This document shows, piece after piece, positions 25,489 through 38,022 of a stretch of DNA of 64,000 nt. The DNA is taken from positions 8,587,001-8,651,000 of the forward strand of contig NC_088186.1 in assembly GCF_028769735.1 (NCBI RefSeq). The letters run 5' to 3'. This stretch comes from Zonotrichia leucophrys gambelii. Its lineage: Eukaryota; Chordata; Aves; Passeriformes; Passerellidae. Both the position numbers and the translations under genes were made by a program. Position 1 is the stretch's first letter, and each line of letters starts with the position of its first letter. The notes under the pieces are model-generated. The model saw only the letters and a program-made list of their open reading frames with translations. It made no database searches and was not told the origin of the DNA.

Positions 25489-26736
25489 GAAGAATATTCT
25501 CCACTGAGCAAGCAGCTAATAAGCGGCGCCAGCGTCAAAGAGTTGGGAGTGCATCAGTTCTGAGATTCAGTTATCTCTTCCTGGAAAAAATTAAAGCACA
25601 GAAAACAAACACTCTTCAAGTAGAAAAAAAAAAAATCCACTGGCCCATTTATTTCTAACGAAAACTGCACCTCCTCTGGGGAGTGATGGGCATTTCCAGC
25701 AGGCTCCAACAACTGTGGACTGTAAATTCGGAGCTTTTCTCTCAAACCCCCAAAACAAATAACTGACACTCATTTATTAGACCTCCACCACACAGATAAG
25801 ACATTCTGGTTCCCCAGGGGAATCAGGCATTTTTGGACCACCAACCCTTCCAGCAGAGGAGTTTTACTGGACCATCCCCAGCAGCAGCTCCCAGATTCAG
25901 TTTCCAGCACTGAGGTTCTTCCTTAGCATTTTTGTGACTTTTAAAAATTTGTTATTAGCAAGGAAGCACCAAGGCTGCAGTCAAGGAGAGGGACACCCCA
26001 GCAGGATGTTCTTAACACAGTCACATCCCTGTGTTGGTTATCAGGAATTTGAGCAGGGCTGGGCCTGGTGTAAAGCTCTCAGCCCCTTCTGGCTCTGGGA
26101 ATAGCCAGATCCCCTGGATATTTTATGTTAATGCCTTGATATTTCTGTGTATTTGATCAGAAATCCCACTGATCCAGGGGTGTGAGTTGGCACCATGTCC
26201 CAAAGGCTGTGTTGGTGGGTGAGCTGCCCAATGGGCATCACCAGAAAGAAAAATCCCTGCCCTCAAATTGCCACAGCTTGTTTTAGTGGAGGTGCTGCAA
26301 ACACACCTGGCATTTTGGGAGCCTTCATTTTTACCTGGCCAAGGAGGGATGTTTCAAGGGCTCTTTCTTACATACAGGACCTCTACTTTGACTTCCAGTG
26401 AGGCTGAAAATACTCAGCACATTATTCTGAAGTTCATTTGCCTTCAACCAGCAGGATACTTAGAGCTGTTGTCAAAATCAGATCATTTTTGGGCACTTCT
26501 CACATCTGGCAGCTCTCATTTCATTGATCACGCTGCTCCTAGGGAGTGGACAGCAATAAATTGCACGAGTGTGATTTATGTTTTCATAATTTGAAGGCAA
26601 CACCCTTAGTTCTTGCAAGAGCCACAAGATTATTTTTCACATCTTCATCCTTTCAGGAGTTGTTTCACATATTGCAGTGTAAGAGACACTGCAGTGTTTT
26701 AAAGCTGTTTTAGAATAATTTAAGCTGACTTCCAAA

Positions 26737-26965
26737 TCATTCTGTGATTCCATTGATCAGGTGGCTCTGGACAATCTGCCCCTGCTGGGTTTCATTTATT
26801 TAGATATATATTATATTTAGATATATATTATTTATGTATGTATTTATTTATGCATTTATTTATTATTTTATTTATTTATTTAATTATTATTTTAAGTATG
26901 TAAGGAGCACACCTTTCTGTGTTTATTGCTGCTCCTGGCATAAACATCATTCAGGACAGAGAAAT
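26737..26965. repeat. Dispersed repeat, copy 1, with AT-rich core
   Basis: The run from ttctgtgattccattgat through gctctggacaatctg into an ATTTATTTATG core and then ctttctg/ctggcataaa is repeated at 29925-30090. The family is unrecognised. Confidence 0.65.
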
Positions 26966-27264
26966 ACCAGAAATTCTACACAAGTGCCTTAGCCTGTGAG
27001 AGCCCAGCCCCTTTCTGAGTGCAGAAACATCAGCTCAAAGCAGCCTGGCGCTCAGGGTGAGGATGTTTGGGAGGCCCCCGGGAGAAAGTGAAACTCCATT
27101 GTGTGGTGCTGTGGTTGGGGCAAGACAGATAGGTTGGTTCATTAATCACCCAGCGTCATTGGCTCTGCACCTTTCTGGAATTTTGCATTCTTCTTGCTGT
27201 CTCGCACCTAGGGAAGAGGGTATTCTTCATGGAAAAAGCCTTTCCTTAAAGCTTTTCCTGTATT

Positions 27265-27510
27265 ACTATAAAAATATAATTTTCTATTAATAATTATAAT
27301 TCTTTTAAATTGTAATATTTACAATATTTGCACTATTGATATTTAAATAAATCAATTTATTATTTGCTATGTGTCTATTATTTATTTAATTCTTTGTTTT
27401 ATTTATTATTTATATATTTAATTCATTATTTATTCAATTAATTTAATATATTGTAATATTATAATATATTATAATTAAATATCTAATAATTATATATTTA
27501 AATTATCTGG
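27265..27510. repeat. AT-rich low-complexity DNA
   Basis: Runs of attattta, tatttaatt and similar phrases with almost no G or C. No gene lies in the surrounding interval 26966-28970. Confidence 0.85.
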
Positions 27511-28973
27511 CACAGCCAGATAGAGGTGTCCATGTGGACATGGTGAGGAAGGTAAAATAAATGTTCCTTATCTTTCCTCTTCTTCCATTAAATTTTTCTT
27601 CTCATTGAGAGATCTGCTGGAGAACACCTCGTACAGGAACCCCTCAAACACCTCCTACAGGAACCCCTCAAACACAGCAAATCCTGGGGATTTCCATTTC
27701 ACCTGTGTCAAAAGCTGAGCACAGAGACACAAACCAGCAGAGAAAATCACTGCCAGAGCCCAGAGCATCATCCTCTTCCTCCCTCCTCCTTCACATCCAG
27801 GCACAGGGGGCTGAGGAGAGCTCAGCTCACAGACAATGTAATAATTTCCACCCAATGTCCTCAGTGAAAGAAAAAAAAGAAAGCAATTTAAAAAAACAAC
27901 AGAAAGTACCTTAAAATATATTTTTTTTTTCTTCTCCTTTCAAAACTAAACTCTCCAGCAGCAGGGGAACATCTGACACAGCTCCCTCCTCCTGCTCTTT
28001 CTGCATCACTGTGTGCACACAGCGTGCCCTGTGGGAGGCTCTGAGATGAATTTGCCACAGGTGCTGGTAAATACAAACCACATTCTCCCTGCAGCTCCTG
28101 GAGAACCTCACTGGCCCATCCCAACCCCTGAGGGGCCACCAGGAGCCCCAGGGTGGGTTTGTGCCAGGGGCCAGCAGCTGAGCAGAGCCACAATTTGTGC
28201 CCCTGGGTAACCTTTCCCTGCACTGACCTGTTTGTTAGAGCACTCAGGCACTTGTGGGTTTTTGTAAAGCTGCAAAACAAGAAATGTCCCCTGATTCTCA
28301 GGAAACCTCACAAAACCACACCAGAAATCTGTCAGGCAGCCTGAGGTGTGTTCTTACTGTGCCTGCATCTGTAGGGATGGGAGAATGAACACACATCAAA
28401 ATTAAAAATGACCTGGCACCCGCTGAAATGAAAACAAACCTAAAAAGCTGCCTCAGCTCTTTTAACGAGCAAATAGTGTTTCATTTCAGTTTTTCTTCAT
28501 GATTTTGGAGTTTTCTGCTCTCAGAAAACCTCTCAAGGCCAAGCAGAGCTGTTCAGTGCCTCCCAGCCAGGCTGGCCTTGGGAAGGGCTGCGTCCCTGCT
28601 GGCTCCTCATGCAGGGGATGGGTGCAGCTCTGTTCTCCATGGGGCAGGGTTCTGCAGCTGCTTCATCCTAGAAACCAGAGCGACACCTTCCCCCTTCACC
28701 CAGCTCACTTTTAATGGCTTTTGCTCCAAAATAAAACTCTGGCACTTTCTGTCATTGTCCCATGAGCGTCACAGCTCTCTGGGTCTGGCTGCCCTGCAGG
28801 ATTCATATCAAGACCAAACCTTACTTTTGATTTTCCTCCTTCTTTCCTTTGTCTGAGGCTTCAGGCAGTGCTGCCCTGCCCAGACAGGCTTCAGTGAAGT
28901 GAAGTGTCCACTGAAGTGTCCCAGGCATGGGACTCTCTCAGCCAAAGCTGATGGCAGCAGAGTCTCTGGGGAG

Positions 28974-29369
28974 GGACAGTGTGACCGTGTTCACAGGGGT
29001 CTGAGGATAAGGGAAGAGATGAGGATCTGACTCCATGTTTCAGAAGGCTGATTTATTATTTTGTGATATATATTACATTAAAACTATACTAAAAGAATAG
29101 AAGAAAAGATTTCATCAGAAGGCCAGCTAGGAATAGAGTAGCAAAGAATGATAACAAAGGTTTGTGGCTCGGAAATAGAGTCTGATCCAGCTGACTGTGA
29201 TTGGCCATTAATTAGAAACAACCACATGAGACCAATCCCAGATGCACCTGTTGCATTCCACAGCAGCAGATAATCATTGTTTACATTTTGTTCCTGAGGC
29301 CTTTCAGCTTCTCAGGAGGCAAAATCCTAAGGAAAGGATTTTTAATAAAAGATGTCTGTGACAGGACAG
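28974..29369 (-). mobile_element. Solo ERV LTR (antisense) with perfect 6-bp target duplication
   Basis: The LTR is 28980-29363, flanked by GGACAG at 28974-28979 and 29364-29369. On the minus strand it starts TGTCACAGACATC and ends in CA. The interior matches the family at 14381, including attggccattaattagaaac and cattccacagcagcagataa. Confidence 0.9.
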
Positions 29370-29799
29370 GACATGAACCATGCTGTCCTGAACCAGAGGG
29401 ATAAAGTAAACTGGACAATCCCCTTTGGAAAAGTTCCATTTCTCTCTCTTGATGTCAAAATGAAGAGATTTCAAAGATCCCTCTTAAATTTTGACTGAGT
29501 GGAGGCAGCAAGCCAGAGATTAATCCAGGCCATAACCCAACAAACCTAAGGAGCATGGGGACAAGTTCAAGGAAAACAAACCCTTCAGCACTTAAAATAA
29601 ATGAAAAGAATGCTTGTTTTCTACATTGCACAATTAAATCATGGATATCACTGTCCCAGGGTGTAACTGGACTCAAGCAGGAATTCACTCAGGTTTTTCC
29701 TCTCTCCCAAAGCATCTTGCACTCAGTTATTGCTGATGGTGCATTGGGCTGGGTGGGCATTTGGGCTGCTCTGTGCTCATTGCAGGGACCAGAAACAGC

Positions 29800-29937
29800 A
29801 GGTGGTGACCCTGGAAGTGTCCAGGGCCAGGCTGGATGGAGCTCTGAGCACCCTGCTCCAGTGGAAGGTGTCCCCATGGCAGGGGGTGGAATCAGATGAT
29901 CCTTTTAGGTCCCTTCCAAACCTTCTGTGATTCCATT
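29800..29937 (+). mobile_element. CR1 LINE 3' fragment (sense)
   Basis: The phrases ctggaagtgtccagggccag, gtccccatggcaggggg and ttctgtgattccattgat mark a CR1 3' end. It runs directly into the dispersed repeat copy that follows. Confidence 0.75.
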
Positions 29938-30090
29938 GATGAGGTGACTCTGGACAATCTGTCCCTGCTGAGCTCCAGAATTATTTTATATATTTAAATA
30001 TGTATTTATTTATGTATGTATTAATTTATTTATTTATTACTTTAAGTGTGTATGGAACACAACTTTCTGCTCTGGCATAAAAATAAAGAT
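29925..30090. repeat. Dispersed repeat, copy 2
   Basis: It repeats 26737-26965 with the same order of motifs and a shorter AT core. It shares its left edge with a CR1 3' end. Confidence 0.6.
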
Positions 30091-31015
30091 AGAACTGTAA
30101 GCCAAGACATTTTCATCTTTACTCAGCTAATATTGAAAGGGTTGTTGATCTCCTGTTGAGTCCAGGTCTGAATTCACAGACTCCTCTAATATGTACTCAT
30201 TCTGGGAGTCTCAGGGAGGGAATTTCAGCTTGCACTTTTCATGGAATTATTATCATGTATTTCCCTGTGCTTTCATTCAGATTATGGTATTCTAATTTGT
30301 GCATGCTGTCACAGTCATGATTTCTTGAAGATGGGGGAAGATTGCTCAAATCTGTGCTCTGAATTACTCAGAGAGGAGATTACATCTGTTATTATGGCAT
30401 CCGTTGGCAAATTAATCAGCCTGGTAATGGATGAGGAAAAATACCTCCATCATCTGTCTCAGGGCTTGGCAAGAGCCAAACCAAGCAAGCAATCTTGGAT
30501 CTAAACCACTGCTTTATCTTGTCTAGTTCTGATGCTTCAGCGCTTCCAAAACTTGTGGTTTCACCTCAACCATTCAGCAAAACCCAACTCAAATTCATGA
30601 ACAGGCTTGGTCAACCTGAAAGTTCCTTTTCTGATGAACTGATGAGTCACTGAAGGATTTTTCTCCCAGTTTTGGAGCCCCAGCATCTCCTGGCAGGCAG
30701 CTCTTTGCTCACAGAGATGGCTATCGCAGCCCATTCCACCGCAGGGGTGTTGAAAGCTTGGGCTGTGGGCTGTGCAGCCGTCTAGGGCTGTATCCTGTGC
30801 TAACCTGAGCTCTTGGGGCATTTCCTCCTCTACCTCTCAATTAATCCAACACATTAATTGCCTTTCAATGGCTGCACCCAGTGAACCTCTGGCTGAGGTC
30901 ACCAGACTGCTTCTGACTGGGATTTGCTCTGACTTGCAGGTCCACAATGTGCTCTGGTTTTGGTTTCCACCTGGCTGCTCTCCTTCCCTTTGTGTTGCAC
31001 ACTCAGCTGGAGGCC

Positions 31016-31215
31016 AAGTAAATATTTAGACTAAAATAAATAAATAAATGAAAATATTTTATTTAATTTATTTAAATTTATATTTAATTTTACCTTCCGC
31101 CCTCTATCTGCCAGGCTAAATATTTAGACTAAAATAAATAAATAAAAATATTTAATTTCATTTAATGTTTAATTTATGTAATAAGTACATATTTAGGCTA
31201 AATATTTCGATTTTG
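31016..31215. repeat. AT-rich direct repeat pair
   Basis: The phrase aatatttagactaaaataaa occurs at about 31021 and again about 97 bases later, each followed by AAAT runs. No gene was seen in 30091-32210. Confidence 0.8.
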
Positions 31216-32213
31216 ACATTATAGAAGTCTCAAAGGCTGCCTATAGATAATTCCTCTTTTTGTGGAGAATCCCTGGTCCAACTGCTGGCTTTAATCAGAA
31301 AAATTGCGCCTAAAATAATTTCCTATTAAGAAATTCAGGATAGTCACCAATGTTTGTTTGCTGCTCTGCTGGAGCTGCCTGACCTCTGCCTGGCTCCATC
31401 CCCTGGCACAGTGCCCTGCAAGGTTGGCACCTTTTCCTGTGCCCAGGTCCCATGAAAACTTCATGACAACATTCTTCCCATTCCCTTGGACCCGCAAGTT
31501 AAATCTTTCAGCCACCTAATCCTCACTTATCCCTACAGCTCCTTCCTTCTCCACCTCTTCCTAGAATCACCTGTTTTTCCTGCCTGCAAGTCCCTGTCCC
31601 CTCTTGTGCATCATCACCCATTCCTTGTTGCACTGAGGAATTCTTTGTTTCTTCAGGAAATAAAACAAAATTGGTCCTTTTCCAAAGTGCTACAAAATCC
31701 ATTAGATTGGCAGTTAGGGAAGGCTTCCTGAATTGCTGAATAGAAGTGCTGACAGAGTTTGCTATCACTGAAAAACTGCCAGTGATGCAAATATTTCATC
31801 AGGAATTAATTGGCTGTTGTGCTTGGTTTGTAATGAGGCAGCTTAAGAATAAATTCTATTTACAAAAAAAAAAAATCCTAGAAATGTATCACAAAAAAAA
31901 GTCCCTTTCTCCACCACTAAAATGTAGCAAACATAGATCAAAAGGCTTAATTTTCCCAATAGTTTCAAGCTGAACAAACATATTGAATAAGTAAATTAAT
32001 AACAAGTGAAGAGTTCCAAAACAAAATGTCATTTTTATAGAAAAATGAAATCATTCTATTCTTCAAATGCTGAATGTCAAGCTTATTAAAATTAAGGGGA
32101 TTTTTTTTTATTATTTCTGAATAGTTTTATCAGAATGATCATCTTTCCAAAATCCAGTTTTGCTTTTAGTGAAACAGCATTTCTGAGAGGAGGGGAGTCC
32201 ACTGTGATATTTC

Positions 32214-32385
32214 ATCGAATCCCAGAATGATTTGGGTTGGAAGAGACCTTAAAGCTCATCCAGTGTCACCCCTGCCATGGCAGGGACACCTCCCACTGTC
32301 CCAGGCTGCTCCCAGCCCTGCCCAGCCTGGCCTTGGGCACTGCCAGGGATCCAGGGGCAGCCACAGCTGCTCTGGGCACCCTGAG
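32214..32385 (-). mobile_element. CR1 LINE 3' fragment (antisense)
   Basis: It starts tcgaatcccagaatgatttg and continues through catggcagggacacctccc and gccttgggcactgccaggg, the reverse of the copy at 12994. Confidence 0.9.
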
Positions 32386-32848
32386 AACTCCAGCTGGGTT
32401 CAGATTTGATGGCTGAGTCACTTCAGTCACCCTGAAGGTCCCTCTAAAGCCTCACTGGCCCAGATGTGCCCCCAGCACATCCCAAATGCCACAGCACCCA
32501 CAGGGTTTGGGGTATCTTGGCTTTGCTGATGCAGCTGCCATGGATTTACCAGCTGGCACCTGCTGGCACTGTCCCCCATGGCACAGCCCACCTGGGCATG
32601 CAGAAATGCCTTGGGTGCCTCAGAGTCCCAACTCCAAAGGTTTTCTCTCGCCCTCCCCCCAAAGGCACATCCATCCCCTGCAGGAGCAGCACTGAAGGCT
32701 TTGCTGCCCACCCTGGGGATGCTCCAGGAGAACAAGAACAATCCCTGCATGCCAGACTGGCACACAGAGCCTCAAATCCCTGATAAATGTGCTGTGCTTC
32801 TCCTCCTCATCAGCCTCTGCACCACCTGATCAGGCTGCACTCCCCAGG

Positions 32849-33012
32849 TGTAGCCATGATATTTTCTGAAAAATCCTTTCCTTGGGATTTTTCCTCCTGA
32901 GAAGCTGAAAGGCCTCAGGAACAAAATGTAAACAATGGTTATCTGCTGCTGTGGAATGCAACAGGTACATCTGTGATTGGTCTCATGGGGTTGTTTCTAA
33001 TTAATGGCCAAT
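32849..33012 (+). mobile_element. Truncated ERV LTR (sense), same family as 14381
   Basis: It starts TGTAGCCATGATATTTTC, the sense form of the 14381 LTR, and follows it through gtggaatgcaacaggtac and tctaattaatggccaat. It then breaks off into unrelated sequence. The poly(A) half is absent. Confidence 0.85.
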
Positions 33013-33177
33013 AACAGTCTTCCTCAAGGGCTCTGCTCATCCTGCCCAGGGGTTTGTCAATGCCTTCGTGGCTCATTTCTAGTTTTGAGGCTTTCAGGTC
33101 TTCATGTGTCTGCCGAAGGTGTCTTTTGGCAAGAAAAATGCTGGTAGGGATATAAATAATATCACAAAGCAGCAATT

Positions 33178-33425
33178 CACAGAATCACTGGGTTGGAAGA
33201 GACCTACAAGACCATCAAGTCCAACCCAGCCCTAACACAACTAAACCATGGCACCCAGTGCCACATCCAGGCTTTTTTTAAACAGAGATAGTGACTCCAC
33301 CACCTCCCTGGCCAGTGCATTCCAGAATTTTATCACTCTTTCTGTGCAAAACTTTCTCCTAATATCCAGCCTATATTTCCCCTGATGAGCAGCTTGAGAT
33401 TATGTCCAATAATCAGAGCCCCAGA
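33178..33425 (-). mobile_element. CR1 LINE fragment (antisense), older subfamily
   Basis: It starts tcacagaatcactgggttgg and continues through gaccatcaagtccaaccc to actttctcctaatatccagc, which differs from the other CR1 copies here and represents another subfamily. Confidence 0.85.
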
Positions 33426-35166
33426 GCAGCAGTGTGGCTGTGCCATCCCTCCCTCACCTATATTTGGTTTGTGGTGAGCCCAAACTGGGCTCATGTCAGC
33501 CTCAGCCCCTGCCCTCCCCTGCTTCACATTGATTATTAATAACAACTTCTTCTTTGTGGGCTGCTTAGCACCCACAGATATCCACCCCCAAAAAGCCCCA
33601 GAGGAAATAACACCGGGTAACTTGTTGTGTATTTTTCTATTTATAAATAGAGAAAGACGATTCCCAGCCAGAAAAGAGACTGAGATGTTTATCTGCTGCA
33701 GCAGAAATGTCGAGTTGACTTTTTGAAATTCCAAATGTGAAGTTTCCTCTGCTTGTCTCGAAGCTGCTTCGTGTTCTCTCACAACCTACACCACCACCTC
33801 CTCATGATCTTCACCACATCCCTCCCTCATTCCTTGCCTTGCTCAGCTGGGACAAAAGGGACAAGCCCCTGTCACACATGCTCCTGGAGCTTTTCTCTGC
33901 CCAATGATCCTGTTGGAATTCAGGGAAGAGCCCCACTGCAGCTCCACAAACCTCACTTGTCCAATTCATCCGACAAAGCTTTTAGGGAGTCTCTGCTCCA
34001 TTTTTCCCTTCTCCACACCCTGCCTGAGGTTTTCTGTCTGTAAAATGGTAAAAAAAAATCAAGGAGATTTTGCTTCTAACCGGATTTGAGTTGTGGGGTG
34101 AAAACAGCTGGATTTAGACCTGTAGAAATTATCATTATCAGGTGCTTCTGCTCAGAGCTGGGCTCAACCATCTTCCCAAGGTGTTCATGGAGCAGCAGAA
34201 AAGTGCAGAACACATCTTGGTGGCTCTTAAGTGTTAAGCTGTAGGAGGAAGAGTTAAGATTTTTTTTTTCAGATACATTTGCTTCTATCATTCTTTCTAC
34301 CCTTGGGTGGTCTTGAGTCCTACACTGCATTCAATTTCCTACTTCCTATTTCTTGAAGAAAATGTTAAAATATATGTTATCAAAAGCTTCCCTTAAATGA
34401 GATATGCTGCTCCATCCCATAATCAGGTAAATGTTTCAAGTGGTGAATATTCCTAGTGAGCTCATAGCTTTAATTTTAATGATTTGGGAGCTCCTGGTGT
34501 GTAGTTAGTCAGGAATTTTACCATAATATTTGGAATGTATGTAGCATTGATTGCCTTTCTACCTAACGTGCATCTGTTTGAAACAATGGGCAGGAATAAA
34601 AGAGCCATTTTTCCTTGTAGACTGATCACTGCTTCTCTCCCACTCTTTTCTCTTGGGTTTCTGGCCTAAGAAATTCGAGGCAAAGTCCTGAATATTTCCT
34701 CTAAAATGATGCTGCACTTCCAAGGGATGCTGAGCCACCAGGGTGGGACATGGTTGTGACACAGGGACCAGAGGTGAAACCAAATTTCCTCCCAGTCTGG
34801 GTTTTTCCCACAGGCCAGCCTCCTCTAGAAAATAGTTCAAACCCAACCAAACCCATCCAAAAACAGAATATCAAGACACATCCTGAAACTGCCTCGTTAC
34901 GTTTAGCAGTGGCCACACAGAAAGGGGATATTTTTTTCATTTGAGTGATGCCTCAAACGTTTCAGTTGTTTGCTGTGTTTTTATTTCATTCATTCAAAAC
35001 ACTTTTTGAAGATGCATTTTCCCATCCTACGTGTTTTGAGAAGTCACTCTCTCTGTTGAGCAGGGGAAATTGGGTACAGATTTTCCCTTCTCGCCAGAAG
35101 CAGGAGTGAACAAATGGTTTGGGGTCCAGAAAATATCTTTAGTAAGAAAAAATTGACAAATTTGGT

Positions 35167-35197
<31 letters not shown>

Positions 35198-36780
35198 TTT
35201 TAGCTGGGGAAAGAAGGAAATCTGAACCTGGGTTCATGTGAATTTAGGTTAAAATAAAGTTTTGACTGATGGAAATGCAAGTTAACAACAGCTGAGGGAA
35301 AATAATCCACAAGGATTTCCTCTTTTGTCTCTGGCTCTGTCAATCCAACAGTAAAGAGAAGCAAATCCATCAGACTGGAGTAAGTTAAACACTGTTGTGA
35401 CTCCTTGGAAGAAGTGGCAAGTCCATTCTGACTGGAAGCTTTTGAGATGAAACCTGGCTGTCTTCTAAAATAAAATCTTCCAGTCTAGTTGTTTCTTGGT
35501 TCAGTTGTGCTCAGTAAGGCAATTCCTAAGGAATTCAGCAGAATGGATCAGCACTGATGTATCCTGGATGACAGAATTGGCTCAGTAGGTGAGACACAGC
35601 CTTTGGAAGTGTACCCAGGAAAAATACACACATCTGCTTGTGTATCACTAAAAATGAGATATATTTCAAGACAAATTTTCTACAATTTTTCTCCAGCATT
35701 GCTCACGCTCCATCTCACTCGTGTTTTCATTTCTCTGCTGCTTGATTGTCACAAATTCAAGGCTGAAGTTGTCTTTCATGTGCACCACACTCACATAGGT
35801 GTGAAACTCTGAGTTACCAAGTGCTTGATCATTTCCCTGACTTTGAAATTATCCAAGTTTTAATCTCTCCTGGAACAATCCCCTGTTAATCAGTAAGAGA
35901 GAACAACACCAGTCTCAGCATTTTCTAAATCTCTTTAAACCCTGAGATATGGAAGATACAGGCTTGGCTTTGCCATGCCTGCACTGATTTCCCACCATGA
36001 GGAAGAATCTATGATTTTTGATCTTCCAGACATGGGTTGAAACCATGCTAAGACCAAAACAAGGGCCAAAACCAAGCTCAAAGCTCAGGACCCAAGGAGG
36101 GCAAATAAATAAATCAATTTTCACTTAAAACCAACTGAGCAGCACAGAAATGTCTCTTGGCAGCAAAGATTTCCATCACCAACCATTATATTCCCAGTAG
36201 GCAGAAGTGGACAGGCCAAAATTCCAAGCTTTGTGTCTATTCTATTTCAGATTCCATAAAATTTTCATAATAAAACCCCAAAAACAAGGTGAACTGCATG
36301 GTTTGGTCTGGAGACCATGAGCAATTCTGTGGTTTTGCTTAGGTTTGTACTGAAACCAGTCCAAACTGGGGAGTTTCTCTTAACACAACACAACTTGAAG
36401 ATATTTAATTCATTCACACCTGAAACTGAGAGCGAAATTTAGGGGGCATGAACCCACACAGAGTAAAAGAAGGAAAAGGGCTTTGCATGAAACCGCAGGC
36501 CAGGTTTGCTCACGGAGCTCAGCATCACCTTGAGTTGCTCTGGGTGGTGTTTGCTGCTGATTCACCAAACCACAGCTCCTGGATCCCACAGGGCTTCAGC
36601 TCCTTGGGAATTGTCAGCCAGCTCTGGGAACACACAGGTCACCAGGTGCGGCTTGGTGGCACCTCTGCAGGTGTGCCTGAGCTTCCCCTTTTGGCTTTCC
36701 TTCTTCTGGGAGAAGAGAAGGCTCTGGGGAGATCTTAGAGCACCTTCCAGGGCTCAAGAGGACTTAGGAGAAGGTTGGGA
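33426..36780. other. Intergenic, no gene seen
   Basis: Mostly unique-looking sequence. The only simple repeat of note is TTTA at 35165-35201. The 149-residue minus-strand frame at 33333-33782 has no recognisable similarity. Confidence 0.5.
35165..35201. repeat. (TTTA)n microsatellite
   Basis: About nine units of ttta. Confidence 0.9.
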
Positions 36781-36789
36781 AGAAATTTT

Positions 36790-37065
36790 CATGAGGATGG
36801 GCAGTGATGAGACAAGGGGGACTGGCCTTAAGGTAAATGAAGGCAGGGCTGGATGGGATATTGGGAATTGGGAATTGTTCCCTGTGAGGGTGGGCAGGCC
36901 CTGGCACAGGGTGCCCAGAGCAGCTGTGGCTGCCCCTGGATCCCTGGCAGTGCCCAAGGCCAGGCTGGGCAGGGCTGGGAGCAGCCTGGGACAGTGGGAG
37001 GTGTCCCTGCCATGGCAGGGGTGGGACCAGGTGATTTTTAAGATCCCTTCCAACCCAAACCATTC
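36790..37065 (+). mobile_element. CR1 LINE 3' end (sense)
   Basis: It runs from a short stretch with gatgagacaagggggactgg through cctggcacagggtgcccaga to aaaccattctgtgat. Its last part is duplicated at 41807. Confidence 0.9.
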
Positions 37066-38022
37066 TGTGATCTATGTAGGCTGGCAGGGCTGCACTGTGG
37101 AAAATCTAAGGAAGGACTTTGGAAAAGTAGAACTCCCAGGATTCTGCTGGTCAGGATGACCCCAAGATACATTAGAAAGTCTCTTTTCCCAGCCTGGCAG
37201 TCAAAGAAGGAGTCAGGACTCTTCTGTTCTCGTTCTCAAAGTTGTTCATTGTTTCTTATCTATAAAATTTTTTCCCTGGCCTGCTGAGGTTCATCCAGCA
37301 GGTCAGACAGAGGCACTCTGCCTGCCCCTGGGGCAGTGTTATATTTTTATATTAAAAACTACATGTACATTATTTACAATTACTTTCCAATATCTATCAC
37401 CTATGTCAGACAGTGAGCTTCTACTCTAAACCAATCCAAAAGTGCCACCATCACAGCAGAAGATGGAGGCGAAGAAGAAGAAGAAGAAAGGCTGGACACG
37501 CCCAGATTCCTCCATCTTGCCCCCTGAACCCCCATTAAAAAATCCCCAAAATTCTACATTTTCAACCTGTGATAAACTAACCATTATTCTACTTAGACTT
37601 TCATGGCTTGCAGATCCTCATATAAGGTTGGTAATTTTTTCCATGGGTCATAATCAAAGCCACAGGTGTTTTGGGCTCTGTGCCAGGGTCTCTGAGCCCC
37701 CTGGCAGGGGTTTGGGCAATCCAGGACAGCCAGAGGGATGTCCTGAATTCTGACATAGAACTGCCAGAAAAACAATTTTCTTACAGTGGCTCGTGTGGAT
37801 GGATTCTCTTGAGTGTCCTTCAGGCATCTCAGTGCCCAGCTCTCCTGGACAGGGGAAAATCCTGCTTTTCCACAGCAAAAACTGCTGTGTGTGGTGTGCC
37901 CAAGAAGCCCCAAGAGATTTGCACAAAGGCATCAAAGAAAGGAATAAGAAGGAGGCAGAATTCAAGAATGGGCAAGATTAAATAGTTCAGCCTGCACAAA
38001 CTGAGAGTGACATTGCAAAGAT
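36988..38022. repeat. Segmental duplication, copy A (interrupted by an LTR)
   Basis: 36988-37133 and 37756-38022 together match 41807-42202 at about 90% or better. Shared phrases include gtaggctggcagggctgcac or its variant, caagaagccccaagagattt and cctgcacaaactgagagtga. The LTR at 37134-37755 is present only in this copy. Confidence 0.9.
37128..37761 (-). mobile_element. Solo ERV LTR, second family (antisense), 6-bp target duplication
   Basis: The insert is 37134-37755, flanked by TAGAAC at 37128-37133 and at 37756-37761. The empty site is preserved in copy B near 41950. On the minus strand it starts TGTCAG. Its other end does not show a clean CA, perhaps by substitution. It matches the copy at 23590. 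Confidence 0.85.

Larger units (their letters stand above)
24710..26730. other. Intergenic, unrecognised, with a local tandem duplication
   Basis: No gene was recognised. The 182-residue plus-strand frame at 24786-25334 spans the 77-bp duplication and has no family resemblance. A TATA-like motif at 25481 stands alone. Confidence 0.45.

Noticed and set aside
28423..28489. Inverted pair ctgaaatgaaaac / gtttcatttcag resembling interferon-response half sites
   Set aside because: The spacing between GAAA blocks is one base instead of the usual two, and a 12-base inverted repeat 42 bases apart can arise by chance.
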